The notes beneath the pieces are model-generated. The model was not told where the DNA came from and made no database searches. It saw only the letters and a program-made list of their open reading frames with translations. From positions 1 through 64,000 of the forward strand of contig CAKRIN010000003.1 of the NCBI GenBank assembly GCA_934343805.1: a stretch of 64,000 bases of DNA, given 5' to 3'. Numbering within the stretch: position 1 is the first letter of the stretch; every line of letters begins with the position of its first letter. The position numbers and the translations under genes were made by a program. This DNA comes from an uncultured Lachnospira sp. (GTDB taxonomy: Bacteria > Bacillota > Clostridia > Lachnospirales > Lachnospiraceae). This document shows positions 1 through 8,958 of the stretch, one piece after another.

Positions 1-74
1 TCAACAAGAACTTTGTTAAGTACACAGGTAACGAAGCTGGTAAGGCTTTAGTTGCTGCTGGTCCACAGCTTTAA
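1..74 (+). CDS. 3' end of an unidentified gene (partial)
   Basis: An open frame enters from the left edge and stops with TAA at 72-74. Only the last 23 residues are visible, ending in TGNEAGKALVAAGPQL. A strong terminator follows 20 bases later, which supports a real gene end. The tail is too short to assign a family, so no function is proposed. Confidence 0.6.
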   Translation, partial: NKNFVKYTGNEAGKALVAAGPQL

Positions 75-93
75 TTTCATATAGGTTTATTGG

Positions 94-125
94 ATGCGTC
101 TGTCATGTATGGCAGACGCATTTTG
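94..125 (+). terminator. Rho-independent terminator after the first gene
   Basis: TGCGTCTG (95-102) pairs with CAGACGCA (113-120), and the stem is followed by TTTTG. It ends the partial gene at the left edge and insulates the 6S RNA gene. Confidence 0.85.
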
Positions 126-156
126 TGTATACTTTAATAATTTTTGCATATAAATA

Positions 157-185
157 TTGTGTAAACATAAAAGAAGTTGTATAAT
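157..185 (+). promoter_or_regulatory. Promoter of the 6S RNA gene
   Basis: TTGTGT at 157-162 and a perfect TATAAT at 180-185 are separated by 17 bases, a sigma-A spacing. Transcription would begin near 191, just before the 5' arm of the 6S RNA closing stem. Confidence 0.65.
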
Positions 186-191
186 CAGACC

Positions 192-400
192 ATAGATACA
201 GGACGTATCAATTGTATATTTCCTGGAACGCTCGCAAAACCACATTATTTTGATCCTACATTTCATCGACGGGATTCCTATATCTCTATACTAATGTCAG
301 GCCTCCTTTGTTAGTGGAAGACAGCGGTATGGATGCGGTTGCCCACCTAGCTAAGCTAGGAGTCGAAAGCGTGGGGAACGGCGTTTTGGGATATATATTA
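192..400 (+). ncRNA. ssrS: 6S RNA
   Basis: 6S RNA mimics an open promoter and binds the housekeeping sigma-RNA polymerase holoenzyme, globally modulating transcription. Here a gene-free stretch of about 200 bases folds as one long irregular rod. The 5' arm around 215-232 (TATATTTCCTGGAACGC) pairs with the 3' arm around 380-396 (GGCGTTTTGGGATATATA). After the closing stem comes CTCGCAA, comparable with the start of E. coli 6S RNA. A sigma-A type promoter precedes it and a strong terminator follows it. Recognition rests on this architecture and on remembered 6S sequences, not a covariance-model search. The mature ends are approximate. Confidence 0.8.
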
Positions 401-438
401 ATGAGCCATAGCCATTGATTGGTAATGGCTCATTTTTG
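400..438 (+). terminator. Terminator of 6S RNA
   Basis: ATGAGCCAT (401-409) pairs with ATGGCTCAT (425-433) and is followed by TTTTG. It separates the small RNA from the spoIID-like gene. Confidence 0.85.
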
Positions 439-515
439 TTCTATTGATTGTTAACAGTGCATATATTAAAAAGAGCTTGTCTGAAGATTTTACCTTGTAA
501 AAGGAGGATGCACTG

Positions 516-2246
516 TTGAAAAGGAAATTTATATATATTTATTCTGCTTATTTTGTTGTTATTTTTTTTCTGTCAGCTGCATGCGTATATGTTTCAGACA
601 ATATAAAGAACCGCATGGCAACACTGTCTGTTAATCTTGATATATACAAGAATGTGTATATAACTAATGTGTCTGGGAACAGACTTACAGCCAATATGTA
701 TGGCAATATCCGAAGTTTTTCAACTGGTAAATTAAATGAAGATGTAAGTGGATATCTGTGTGATCTCATAGTAAGAGATGACAGGGTTATACAGGTTAAT
801 AAAAAAAGTGATGTCGTAACAGGAAAAGTTCTTTCTGTGTCAGAGAATTCTGTAGATATAGAGGGATATGGGGTGGTAAGGCTTGATGAGGACTTTATTA
901 TGTATGATAAGAATACGGAAGCTGTAAATGATTATAACAGTATAGTGGTTGGATATGATCTGCAGGACTTTATAGTCGCAGATGGTGAGGTCTGTGGTGC
1001 GGTTAAGAACAGGGTACTTCAGGCAGATAATATAAGAGTTATTATTAAGACAACAGGATATAAAGATATTTTTTTTGATGAAGTGCAATTTAGTGCAGAT
1101 GGAGAGATGACAGTTTCCTATACTGGTGGAAAAGAAGAAATTGCCCCACAGGAGACATTTTCATTAAATAAAGAGTCAGAAATGTTTGCCAATGGAAGAG
1201 TAAAGCTAAGCGTTTCAGAGGGGGAAATAAGGTTTGATTCAGTATCAAGAGGTGTTGGAATACCTGCATATGGAGGAACAATTGAGATTGCTGCGTATGA
1301 TGAAGGGCTTGTTGTTGTGAATGAGGTGCCAATTGAAGATTATCTTAAAAAAGTTGTTCCCAGTGAAATGCCATCTGGATTTAATCTTGAGGCCTTAAAA
1401 TGTCAGGCTGTATGTGCAAGAAGTTATGCTTATACGGAATTAGGTAATAATTATTATGGTGAATATGGTGCACATATTGATGATTCAATACAATATCAGG
1501 TTTACAATAATTCTGCCAGAAGTGATTCAACAGATAAGGCTGTTGATGAAACTTGTGGACAGGTGCTTTCTTATAATGGAGATATAGTAAAAACATATTA
1601 TTATTCAACCTCTTGCGGAAGTACAACAGACGTTTCACTATGGGGGAGCGCAAGTGAGAGCTACCCATATTTTGTTGCTGAATGTGTAGGCAAAGTAGAT
1701 AACAGCCTGTTACTCACGGATGAGAATGAATTTGCCAGATTTATAAAATCAAGTAATGAAAGTGATTATGATTATGGGTGTAATCTATACAGATGGAGCA
1801 TGGAAGAAAGTATTGAGCAGATTAGCAGTGCATTTAAAGCTGCAACAGGAAATGATATCGGTATGATTAAAGATATAGAAGTGTGCAGAAGAGTTAATGG
1901 AGGAGCAGCAATAGAAGTTAAGGTGAAGGGGGATAAAGGAGAGGTGACTCTGGATAGTGAAGCGTCTATAAGAACGGCTTTTGGAAATGCAGCTGTTGAT
2001 ATGAATACAATGACTGGAACGGCAAAGTATTCAAGGCTTCCAAGTACATTCTGCATATTTGAAAAAGTAATAAAGCAGGATGAACTTACAGGTTTTCGTA
2101 TAACCGGAGGCGGATATGGACATGGAATAGGAATGAGTCAGAATGCGGCCAACAAAATGGCAGAATCTATGACATATGCACAGATTCTGGAATTCTTTTA
2201 TAGGGGAACAACTCTTAATCTTGTTTCTTCTTACAGTACTTCCTGA
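516..2246 (+). CDS. SpoIID/LytB-domain cell-wall protein
   Basis: SpoIID-family proteins are membrane-anchored lytic transglycosylases that cleave denuded glycan strands; SpoIID acts in engulfment and LytB relatives modify autolysins. This 576-residue protein has one N-terminal membrane segment (about residues 5-25), a long extracytoplasmic region, then the SpoIID domain from about residue 270. Family landmarks are DYLKKVVPSEMPSGF, CQAVCARSYAY (about 295) and the glycine-rich GGGYGHGIGMSQ near residue 530. The start is TTG at 516 because AAGGAGG lies at 501-507 and no ATG fits. It is longer than B. subtilis SpoIID (about 340 residues), the extra length being N-terminal. It stands alone after 6S RNA, convergent with the yihY-type gene and overlapping its 3' end by 32 bases. 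Sporulation or vegetative wall function cannot be decided here. Confidence 0.85.
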   Translation: MKRKFIYIYSAYFVVIFFLSAACVYVSDNIKNRMATLSVNLDIYKNVYITNVSGNRLTANMYGNIRSFSTGKLNEDVSGYLCDLIVRDDRVIQVNKKSDVVTGKVLSVSENSVDIEGYGVVRLDEDFIMYDKNTEAVNDYNSIVVGYDLQDFIVADGEVCGAVKNRVLQADNIRVIIKTTGYKDIFFDEVQFSADGEMTVSYTGGKEEIAPQETFSLNKESEMFANGRVKLSVSEGEIRFDSVSRGVGIPAYGGTIEIAAYDEGLVVVNEVPIEDYLKKVVPSEMPSGFNLEALKCQAVCARSYAYTELGNNYYGEYGAHIDDSIQYQVYNNSARSDSTDKAVDETCGQVLSYNGDIVKTYYYSTSCGSTTDVSLWGSASESYPYFVAECVGKVDNSLLLTDENEFARFIKSSNESDYDYGCNLYRWSMEESIEQISSAFKAATGNDIGMIKDIEVCRRVNGGAAIEVKVKGDKGEVTLDSEASIRTAFGNAAVDMNTMTGTAKYSRLPSTFCIFEKVIKQDELTGFRITGGGYGHGIGMSQNAANKMAESMTYAQILEFFYRGTTLNLVSSYSTS

Positions 2247-3081
2247 TTATTTTTTCATCGTTGATAAAATAATTAATCTCAGCTCCGATAAATATTATAA
2301 TCATGCATGCGTACATCCAGATAAGAGCAATAATAAATGTTGTGATACTGCCATACATGTATGAAAAATTCGGAGAATGGTCAACATAAAGTGAATATAA
2401 TGATGTAAAAAGATACCATCCTACAGCGGAGAAGAATGCTCCAGGAATTTCTTTATAAGATTTTCTGCCACGTCCTGATACAAGTGAAAATGCAATTGTA
2501 AAGAAAAGCGTGAAGATACTTGGGAAAAGAAAATGCTTATTGTTAAATATTCCTCTGAATACTATGACTACATTAGTTAACTGTGGGATGTATTTCATTG
2601 TAAAGTTCATTATATTATTGCCAAAAACCATGAGGATAAGGCTGGCGATAATAAGAAACATAAATATAAGAGCATATATGCTTGCTCTTATACGCTGGGA
2701 CAGCCAGTTCTTCTGATTGCCTTTTCGGTAAATCTGCTTCAGACCTCTGACTATAGCCATGAAGCCTTTGCCTGCAGCCCATATGATACCGATAGCAGTA
2801 ATGAGTGTTAAAGCAGTTGTTGAATTATCGTAAATATCTGTGAATATTCCCTGAATGATTGGCTGTAGCTGTGTTGGCATTATTCCGTTAATGAATTTTA
2901 ACAGGTTAGTCTGTGAAACAGGCAGGAATTTAACGAGACTTAGAAGTCCGATAAAGAATGGGAAAAAACTCAGCATGAGGTAGTAACAAGCTGAGGATGC
3001 ATAATCGCCAATACGATCTTCTGTTATTTTGGTAATGATTCTTTTTATAAATAAAATTAAATTCTGCATTTTTATATCCAT
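2215..3081 (-). CDS. YihY/BrkB family membrane protein
   Basis: This 288-residue protein has about six hydrophobic segments and a YihY/virulence-factor BrkB pattern: an early SSACYYLMLSFFPFFIGLLS helix, the central GIIWAAGKGFMAIVRGLKQIY motif region, and a C-terminal GAEINYFI. The family is widespread, was once wrongly called ribonuclease BN, and its molecular role is unsettled. Two in-frame ATG codons (3081 and 3069) are possible; AAGGA sits close before the first. The gene is monocistronic and divergent from scpA. Its 3' end overlaps the spoIID-like gene tail to tail. Confidence 0.85.
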   Translation of the reverse strand: MDIKMQNLILFIKRIITKITEDRIGDYASSACYYLMLSFFPFFIGLLSLVKFLPVSQTNLLKFINGIMPTQLQPIIQGIFTDIYDNSTTALTLITAIGIIWAAGKGFMAIVRGLKQIYRKGNQKNWLSQRIRASIYALIFMFLIIASLILMVFGNNIMNFTMKYIPQLTNVVIVFRGIFNNKHFLFPSIFTLFFTIAFSLVSGRGRKSYKEIPGAFFSAVGWYLFTSLYSLYVDHSPNFSYMYGSITTFIIALIWMYACMIIIFIGAEINYFINDEKIIRKYCKKKQD

Positions 3082-3193
3082 AATCCTTAATACATAGTAT
3101 ATGTTATTATATTGAATTTAGCAATTACTTGCAATCATTTGTTATTTTATGTAAAATGTGATTCGTATAATTGTGTAAAAAAGTGAGGCAGAT

Positions 3194-3970
3194 ATGGGAA
3201 TAAGCGTAAAGCTTCAGGTGTTTGAGGGACCACTTGATCTTCTTTTACATTTGATTGATAAGAATAAAGTTAATATATATGATATTCCAATTGCTATGAT
3301 TACAGACCAGTATATGGAATATATTGAGCAGCTAAAGAAAGAAGATCTCAATGTTGTCAGTGAATTCCTTGTTATGGCGGCTACACTTCTTGATATCAAG
3401 TCGAGAATGCTCCTTCCTAAAGAAGTTGATGAGGATGGTAATGAAGAAGATCCAAGAGCAGAGCTTGTTGAGAAACTGCTTGAATATAAATTGTATAAGG
3501 CTATGGCACAGGAACTCAAGGATAAGCAGACTGACGCACAGAAGACTTACTATAAGAAACAGGATATACCACAGGAAGTCGCAGCATACACCCCGCCAGT
3601 TGACTTATCAGAAGTTATAGGAGATGCAACACTCACAAAGCTTAACAGAATTTTTTCTGATGTAATGAAGCGCAAGGAAGATAAAATAGATCCTGTCAGA
3701 AGTAAGTTTGGAAAGATCGAAAAAGAAGAAGTTACCATGAGCGAGAAGCTTGTGGATATTAAAGCATTTATGATGGAACATCAGGAATTCAGCTTCAGGG
3801 ATCTGTTGTGGAATAATCCGTCAAAGGTTGCTGTTATAGTAACATTTCTGGTGGTTCTTGAACTTATTAAGACTGGTTTTGTTGAGGTAAAACAGGAGAG
3901 TCCTGAGTCAGATATATATATAAGAGTTGTTAGAGACCCTGAACTTATTGAAGATATAACAGAGGAGTAG
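3194..3970 (+). CDS. scpA: Segregation and condensation protein A
   Basis: ScpA is the kleisin subunit that bridges the SMC head domains in the bacterial condensin and organises newly replicated origins. The 258-residue product begins with the diagnostic kleisin N-terminus FEGPLDLLLHLIDKNKVNIY (residues 9-28), has a charged middle, and ends in a winged-helix segment around FRDLLWNNPSKVAVIVTFLV that contacts the other SMC head. Length is normal. A GTGAGG ribosome site precedes the ATG. scpB begins 4 bases after its stop, so the two are co-translated as in most Firmicutes. Confidence 0.96.
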   Translation: MGISVKLQVFEGPLDLLLHLIDKNKVNIYDIPIAMITDQYMEYIEQLKKEDLNVVSEFLVMAATLLDIKSRMLLPKEVDEDGNEEDPRAELVEKLLEYKLYKAMAQELKDKQTDAQKTYYKKQDIPQEVAAYTPPVDLSEVIGDATLTKLNRIFSDVMKRKEDKIDPVRSKFGKIEKEEVTMSEKLVDIKAFMMEHQEFSFRDLLWNNPSKVAVIVTFLVVLELIKTGFVEVKQESPESDIYIRVVRDPELIEDITEE

Positions 3971-3974
3971 AGTT

Positions 3975-4589
3975 ATGACTATAGAACAGATGGAAGGCAT
4001 AATTGAAGCAGTGCTTTTTACCATGGGAGATTCTGTGGAAGTAAGCAAATTAGCAGATGCCATAGAACAGGATGTAGATACTACAAAAAAAATAATCCGT
4101 AATCTTTCAGATAAATATGAATCAGATGACCGGGGAATCAGAATAATAGAACTTGAAAACAGTTTTCAGTTATGCACTAAACAGGAATATTATGATGCAC
4201 TTATAAAAGTGTGCAGTCAGCCAAGAAAGTATACGCTTACAGATTCAGCACTTGAAACGCTATCGATTATTGCTTATAAACAGCCAGTTACTAAGATAGA
4301 AATAGAAAAGATTCGAGGTGTTAATTCAGACAGGGCAGTCAGCAAGCTTGTTGAACTGGGACTTGCAAAGGAAGTTGGAAGGCTTGATGCACCCGGAAGA
4401 CCGATGCTTTTTGGAACAACAGAAGATTTCTTAAGATCATTCGGAGTCCAGTCGATTGATGAACTTCCAACAATCAGTGAAGATATGGTTGAACAGTATA
4501 AGGAAGAAGCAGAGCTGGAGCTGGCAAGTGAAAGCTTTGATGAGGCTGATTCAGAGGATTCTGATGGACAGATTACATTGGGAATATAA
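3975..4589 (+). CDS. scpB: Segregation and condensation protein B
   Basis: ScpB dimers clamp the ScpA linker in the SMC-ScpAB complex. The 204-residue protein has two winged-helix domains; the second carries the family signature ALETLSIIAYKQPVTKIEIE followed by RGVNSDRAVSKL. GRPMLFGTTEDFLRSFG near residue 155 is also typical. The acidic tail (last 35 residues) is variable in the family. It lies 4 bases downstream of scpA and is followed, 40 bases later, by the aminopeptidase gene. Confidence 0.95.
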   Translation: MTIEQMEGIIEAVLFTMGDSVEVSKLADAIEQDVDTTKKIIRNLSDKYESDDRGIRIIELENSFQLCTKQEYYDALIKVCSQPRKYTLTDSALETLSIIAYKQPVTKIEIEKIRGVNSDRAVSKLVELGLAKEVGRLDAPGRPMLFGTTEDFLRSFGVQSIDELPTISEDMVEQYKEEAELELASESFDEADSEDSDGQITLGI

Positions 4590-4629
4590 GAATAAAAAAT
4601 GATAGAAATATAGAAAGGAAACTGACATT

Positions 4630-6033
4630 ATGGAAAGAAAGAATGCCTGGAAGAAATATTCAGAAGAAGATAAGAACAATGTATTCGCATTTGCAGATGA
4701 ATACAGAACTTTTATATCTGAATGTAAGACAGAAAGAGAATGTGTAAAGAAGGCTGTAGAACTGGCTAAGAAAGCTGGATACAGAAACTTACAGGATGTT
4801 ATTGCTGCCAATGAGACACTTAAGGCTGGCGATAAGGTATATGCTGTAAATATGAAGAAGGCAATTGTTCTTTTTAATATTGGAAGTGAGCCATTAAGTT
4901 CAGGCATGAATATACTTGGTGCACATATTGATTCACCAAGACTTGATATTAAGCAGAATCCTATGTATGAGGATACTGATCTTGTGCTTCTTGATACTCA
5001 TTATTATGGTGGAATTAAGAAATATCAGTGGGTTGCAATTCCACTGGCACTTCATGGGGTTGTTGCATTAAAGAATGGTGAATGTGTTGAAGTAGTAATT
5101 GGAGAAGATGCTGATGATGCAGTTGTCGGAGTTTCAGATCTTCTAATACACCTGGCTGCAAAGCAGATGGAAAAGAAAGGCAGTACAGTAGTCGAGGGCG
5201 AAGACCTTGATATTCTTATAGGAAGCATGCCGGCATTATCAGATGATGATAATAAAGATGGCGATAAGGAAGAAAAGGAGGCAGTTAAGAAGAATATTCT
5301 TGCAATTCTTAAAGAAAAATATGGAATTGAAGAGGATGATTTCTTATCAGCAGAGCTTGAAGCAGTTCCGGCAGGACCTGCAAGAGATTATGGCTTAGAC
5401 AGAAGCATGATCATGGGCTATGGACATGATGACAGAGTGTGTGCGTATCCTTCACTTGTTGCACTGCTTAATACGCCACAGGTTACAAGAACGGGTGTGT
5501 GTATTCTTGTGGATAAAGAAGAGATTGGTAGCGTTGGAGCAACAGGTATGCATTCAAGATTCTTTGAAAACATGGTTGCAGAGGTTATGGACAGATGTGG
5601 TGATTATTCAGAACTTAAGTTAAGAAGGGCACTTGCCAATTCTTACATGTTATCATCAGATGTAAGTGCAGCATATGATCCTAATTATGCATCAGTATTT
5701 GAAAAGAAAAATGCAGCTTTCTTTGGTAAAGGTATGGTATTTAACAAGTACACAGGCTCAAGAGGAAAGAGCGGTTCTAATGATGCTTCTGCTGAATTTA
5801 TTGGAAAGTTAAGAAAGGTTATGGATGATGCAGATGTGTATTTCCAGATGGCAGAGCTTGGAAAGGTAGATGCAGGTGGCGGTGGAACTATCGCATATAT
5901 CTTAGCTAATCTTGATATGAATGTAATCGACAGTGGAATTGCTGTGCAGAATATGCATGCACCATATGAGGTTATAAGCAAAGCAGACCTATACGAGACA
6001 TTAAAGGGATATGAAGCATTTTTACAAATGTAA
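4630..6033 (+). CDS. M18 family aspartyl aminopeptidase
   Basis: A cytosolic zinc aminopeptidase of family M18, which releases N-terminal (often acidic) residues from peptides. In 467 residues the metal and catalytic motifs appear in order: GAHIDSPRLD (about 97), GHDDRV (about 265), DKEEIGSVGATG (about 296), SSDVSAAYDPNY (about 342) and MHAPYE near 441. An insertion of acidic and lysine residues (about 200-220) interrupts the fold, as often seen in clostridial members. A GAAAGGAAACTGACATT leader gives the ribosome site. It sits between scpB and prmA with short gaps, perhaps as part of one long operon. Confidence 0.92.
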   Translation: MERKNAWKKYSEEDKNNVFAFADEYRTFISECKTERECVKKAVELAKKAGYRNLQDVIAANETLKAGDKVYAVNMKKAIVLFNIGSEPLSSGMNILGAHIDSPRLDIKQNPMYEDTDLVLLDTHYYGGIKKYQWVAIPLALHGVVALKNGECVEVVIGEDADDAVVGVSDLLIHLAAKQMEKKGSTVVEGEDLDILIGSMPALSDDDNKDGDKEEKEAVKKNILAILKEKYGIEEDDFLSAELEAVPAGPARDYGLDRSMIMGYGHDDRVCAYPSLVALLNTPQVTRTGVCILVDKEEIGSVGATGMHSRFFENMVAEVMDRCGDYSELKLRRALANSYMLSSDVSAAYDPNYASVFEKKNAAFFGKGMVFNKYTGSRGKSGSNDASAEFIGKLRKVMDDADVYFQMAELGKVDAGGGGTIAYILANLDMNVIDSGIAVQNMHAPYEVISKADLYETLKGYEAFLQM

Positions 6034-6058
6034 TATAATTAATTGAAAGGATATTAAT

Positions 6059-7015
6059 ATGAAGTGGAATAAATATTCAATTCAGACAACTACAGATGCA
6101 GTTGATATGATAAGCAGTGCACTTAATGATATAGGAATTGAAGGAATCGAGATTGAGGACAATGTTCAGCTTACCAAGGAAGAGGCTAAATCAATGTTTG
6201 TCGATTTTATTCCTGATCTTCCACCAGATGATGGCAGGGCTAAGGTTAATTTTTACATTGACAGCGAAGAAGATGATGGTTCTATGCTCGAAAAAGTTAA
6301 AGCAGAACTTGAAGATTTAAGGATGTTTATTGATATTGGTGAGGGAACAATCACAGAATCAGAGACAGAGGATAAGGACTGGATTAACAACTGGAAGCAG
6401 TACTGGCATACATTTACAATTGGAGACCTATTCATTAAGCCTACATGGGAGCCGGAGACAGAAGAGATGAAGGGACATGCGGTGCTTAGCATTGACCCGG
6501 GAACAGCTTTTGGAACAGGTTCGCATGAGACTACAAGAATGGTTATAAAGCAGCTCCAGAAGTATGTTAAGGATGGCGATGAGGTGCTGGACGTCGGCTG
6601 TGGAAGCGGTATTCTTTCAGTAGTTGCATTAAAGTATGGCGCAAAGCATGCATTTGGTACAGATCTCGATCCTAATGCAATTATTGCATCAGAAGAAAAT
6701 GCAGAGCAGAATAATATAGATAAGAAACAGCTTGAAGTTATCGAGGGTAATATCATTGATGATAAGGCTGTTAAGGATGCCTGCGGATATGAGTGCTATG
6801 ACATTGTATGTGCTAATATCCTTGCAGATGTGTTAGAGCCACTTTCAACGTGCATACATGAGCATATGAAACATGGCGCTTATTTCATTACATCTGGTAT
6901 CATTGATACTAAGGAAAATGAAGTCGCAGAAGCATTTAAGAAGAATCCTGAATTAGAGATAGTTGAGATTAACCATGACGGCGAGTGGGTTAATATCACA
7001 GCAAGAAGGAAGTAG
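6059..7015 (+). CDS. prmA: Ribosomal protein L11 methyltransferase
   Basis: PrmA trimethylates lysines and the N-terminus of ribosomal protein L11 using S-adenosylmethionine. The 318-residue product has the family's N-terminal substrate-recognition domain, then FGTGSHETTRM (about 150), the SAM-binding loop DVGCGSGILS (about 178), an acidic ribose contact in FGTDLDPNA, and the post-I motif NILADVLEPL. Length is normal. A GAAAGGATATTAAT ribosome site precedes ATG. rsmE starts 4 bases after the stop, a pairing common in Firmicutes. Confidence 0.95.
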   Translation: MKWNKYSIQTTTDAVDMISSALNDIGIEGIEIEDNVQLTKEEAKSMFVDFIPDLPPDDGRAKVNFYIDSEEDDGSMLEKVKAELEDLRMFIDIGEGTITESETEDKDWINNWKQYWHTFTIGDLFIKPTWEPETEEMKGHAVLSIDPGTAFGTGSHETTRMVIKQLQKYVKDGDEVLDVGCGSGILSVVALKYGAKHAFGTDLDPNAIIASEENAEQNNIDKKQLEVIEGNIIDDKAVKDACGYECYDIVCANILADVLEPLSTCIHEHMKHGAYFITSGIIDTKENEVAEAFKKNPELEIVEINHDGEWVNITARRK

Positions 7016-7018
7016 TGT

Positions 7019-7756
7019 ATGTATCATTTTTTTGCAGAGCATGAGAATATTCATGATTCATATATAGATATAGTTGGCAGTGATGTTAATCACATTAAGA
7101 ATGTACTGCGATTTAAAGAAGGGGACAAGCTTCTTATAAGCAGTGGAGACAATGTTGATTATGAATGCAGTATTGCATCTGTTTCCGATGAATATATAAG
7201 AGCGGATATACTGAGTAAGGACGAGCAGGGAAGAGAACTGCCTTCCAGAATTATCCTGTTTCAGGGACTGCCAAAGGCTGATAAAATGGAACTTATAATA
7301 CAGAAGGCTGTTGAGCTTGGGGCATACAGCATTGTCCCTGTGGCAATGAAGCGGAGTGTTGTCAAGCTTGATGCCAAAAAAGCCAAGGCTAAGGTTGAAC
7401 GCTGGAATGGTATTGCGTTAAGTGCAGCCAAGCAGAGTAAGAGAAGTATCCAGCCTGAGGTAACAGAGGTTATGACATTTAAACAGGCACTTGAATATGC
7501 CGGAAAGTTAGATAAGCTATTACTGCCATATGAGTGTGCAGAAGGCATGGGAAAGACAAAAAAAGTGATTGAAGAAATCGGACATGGAGAATCTGTTGGC
7601 ATATTTATAGGACCTGAGGGCGGATTCGACAGGTCAGAACTTGATGAAGCAGTTAATGCAGGCTGCGAGGTGATCACACTTGGCAAGAGAATATTAAGAA
7701 CTGAGACAGCGGGAATGATGTTGTTATCAGTGCTTATGTATAATATGGAAGAATAA
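7019..7756 (+). CDS. rsmE: 16S rRNA (uracil-1498-N3)-methyltransferase
   Basis: RsmE is a SPOUT-class enzyme that methylates U1498 at the decoding centre of 16S rRNA. The 245-residue protein has a PUA-like N-terminal barrel and a C-terminal SPOUT domain with the knotted SAM site: GPEGGFDRSELDEA (about 198-211) and LGKRILRTETAGM near residue 225. HHFF-like N-terminal residues (MYHFFAE) are typical. It follows prmA by 3 bases, and the cysteine desulfurase begins 16 bases later. Confidence 0.95.
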   Translation: MYHFFAEHENIHDSYIDIVGSDVNHIKNVLRFKEGDKLLISSGDNVDYECSIASVSDEYIRADILSKDEQGRELPSRIILFQGLPKADKMELIIQKAVELGAYSIVPVAMKRSVVKLDAKKAKAKVERWNGIALSAAKQSKRSIQPEVTEVMTFKQALEYAGKLDKLLLPYECAEGMGKTKKVIEEIGHGESVGIFIGPEGGFDRSELDEAVNAGCEVITLGKRILRTETAGMMLLSVLMYNMEE

Positions 7757-7772
7757 GCGGAAAAGAGGCAAT

Positions 7773-8930
7773 ATGGAAGCGTATCTTGATAATTCTGCTA
7801 CAACAAAATGTGCAGCAGAGGTAGTAGAAACAGCAGTAAAGGTTATGTCAGAAGATTATGGCAATCCATCATCAAAACATATGAAAGGCGTTGAAGCAGA
7901 GAAATATATCCGTGAAGCGAAAGAGGCAATAGCAAAGACGCTTAAGTGTCAGGAGAAGGAAATACTCTTTACTTCTGGTGGAACAGAATCTAATAACATG
8001 GCTATAATCGGAACAGCAATGGCTAACAAAAGAAAAGGAATGCACTGCATAGTATCATCTGTAGAACATTCATCAGTTAAAGAACCATTCAATTTCCTTG
8101 AAAAAGAAGGCTTCAGAATAACTTATCTTCCAGTTGATAAAGATGGTATAGTTGATATGGAGGCTTTAAAGAATGCACTTGATGATGAGACAATACTTGT
8201 TTCAGTCATGTATGTTAATAATGAAATAGGTGCAGTTGAACCGATTGAAGAAATCGGACATATAATTAAAGACTATAATCCTGATATTGTATATCATGTT
8301 GATGCTATACAGGCTTATGGTAAATATAAGATATATCCTAAGAAGCTAGGAATTGACCTGTTATCAGTCAGTGGACATAAAATTCATGGTCCTAAGGGAA
8401 GTGGATTTTTATTCATTAATGACAAGACAAGAATTAAGCCTATTATATATGGTGGAGGACAGCAGAAGGGCATGCGTTCAGGAACTGAAAATGTTCCGGC
8501 GATAGCAGGACTTGCAACAGCAGTAAAGCTTATATATAATAATGACTTTGAAAGTAAAATAGCACATTTGTATGAATTAAAGGATTACTTTATAGATGAG
8601 CTTGAAAAGCTTCCTGATGTTCAGGTAAACAGCAAGAAGGGTACTGATTCAGCACCACAGATTGTAAGTGCAAGTTTCAGGGGTGTAAGAGCTGAGGTAC
8701 TTCTTCATTCACTTGAAGATAAAGGAATCTATGTATCATCTGGTTCGGCATGTTCATCTAACAAGCCGGGACTGAGCAATACACTTGTTGCAATCGGACT
8801 TGATAAGGAGCTGCTTGATTCTACACTACGATTCAGCTTCTGTTATGAGACAACCAGGGAAGAACTTGAATATACTATAGAAACACTTAAACAGCTGCTT
8901 CCGATGCTCAGGAAGTACACAAGACGCTAG
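7773..8930 (+). CDS. Cysteine desulfurase paired with thiI
   Basis: A pyridoxal-phosphate enzyme that removes sulfur from cysteine as a protein-bound persulfide. The 385-residue sequence contains the PLP lysine in SGHKIHGPKGSG (about 200) and the mobile-loop catalytic cysteine in SSGSACSSNKPG (about residue 326). EILFTSGGTESNNMAI and YVNNEIGAVEPIEEIG are class V aminotransferase landmarks. It is followed after 28 bases by thiI, so its likely job is sulfur supply for tRNA 4-thiouridine, as with B. subtilis NifZ. No Fe-S scaffold gene (iscU/sufU) is adjacent, so a dedicated tRNA role is favoured over cluster assembly; this is an inference. Confidence 0.93.
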   Translation: MEAYLDNSATTKCAAEVVETAVKVMSEDYGNPSSKHMKGVEAEKYIREAKEAIAKTLKCQEKEILFTSGGTESNNMAIIGTAMANKRKGMHCIVSSVEHSSVKEPFNFLEKEGFRITYLPVDKDGIVDMEALKNALDDETILVSVMYVNNEIGAVEPIEEIGHIIKDYNPDIVYHVDAIQAYGKYKIYPKKLGIDLLSVSGHKIHGPKGSGFLFINDKTRIKPIIYGGGQQKGMRSGTENVPAIAGLATAVKLIYNNDFESKIAHLYELKDYFIDELEKLPDVQVNSKKGTDSAPQIVSASFRGVRAEVLLHSLEDKGIYVSSGSACSSNKPGLSNTLVAIGLDKELLDSTLRFSFCYETTREELEYTIETLKQLLPMLRKYTRR

Positions 8931-8958
8931 AAAAAAGCACAGGAAAGGCGGAAGAGTA

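Noticed and set aside
2176..2364. Plus-strand frame of 62 codons across the end of the spoIID-like gene
   Set aside because: It lies opposite the yihY-type gene, has no ribosome site and has poor protein-like composition.
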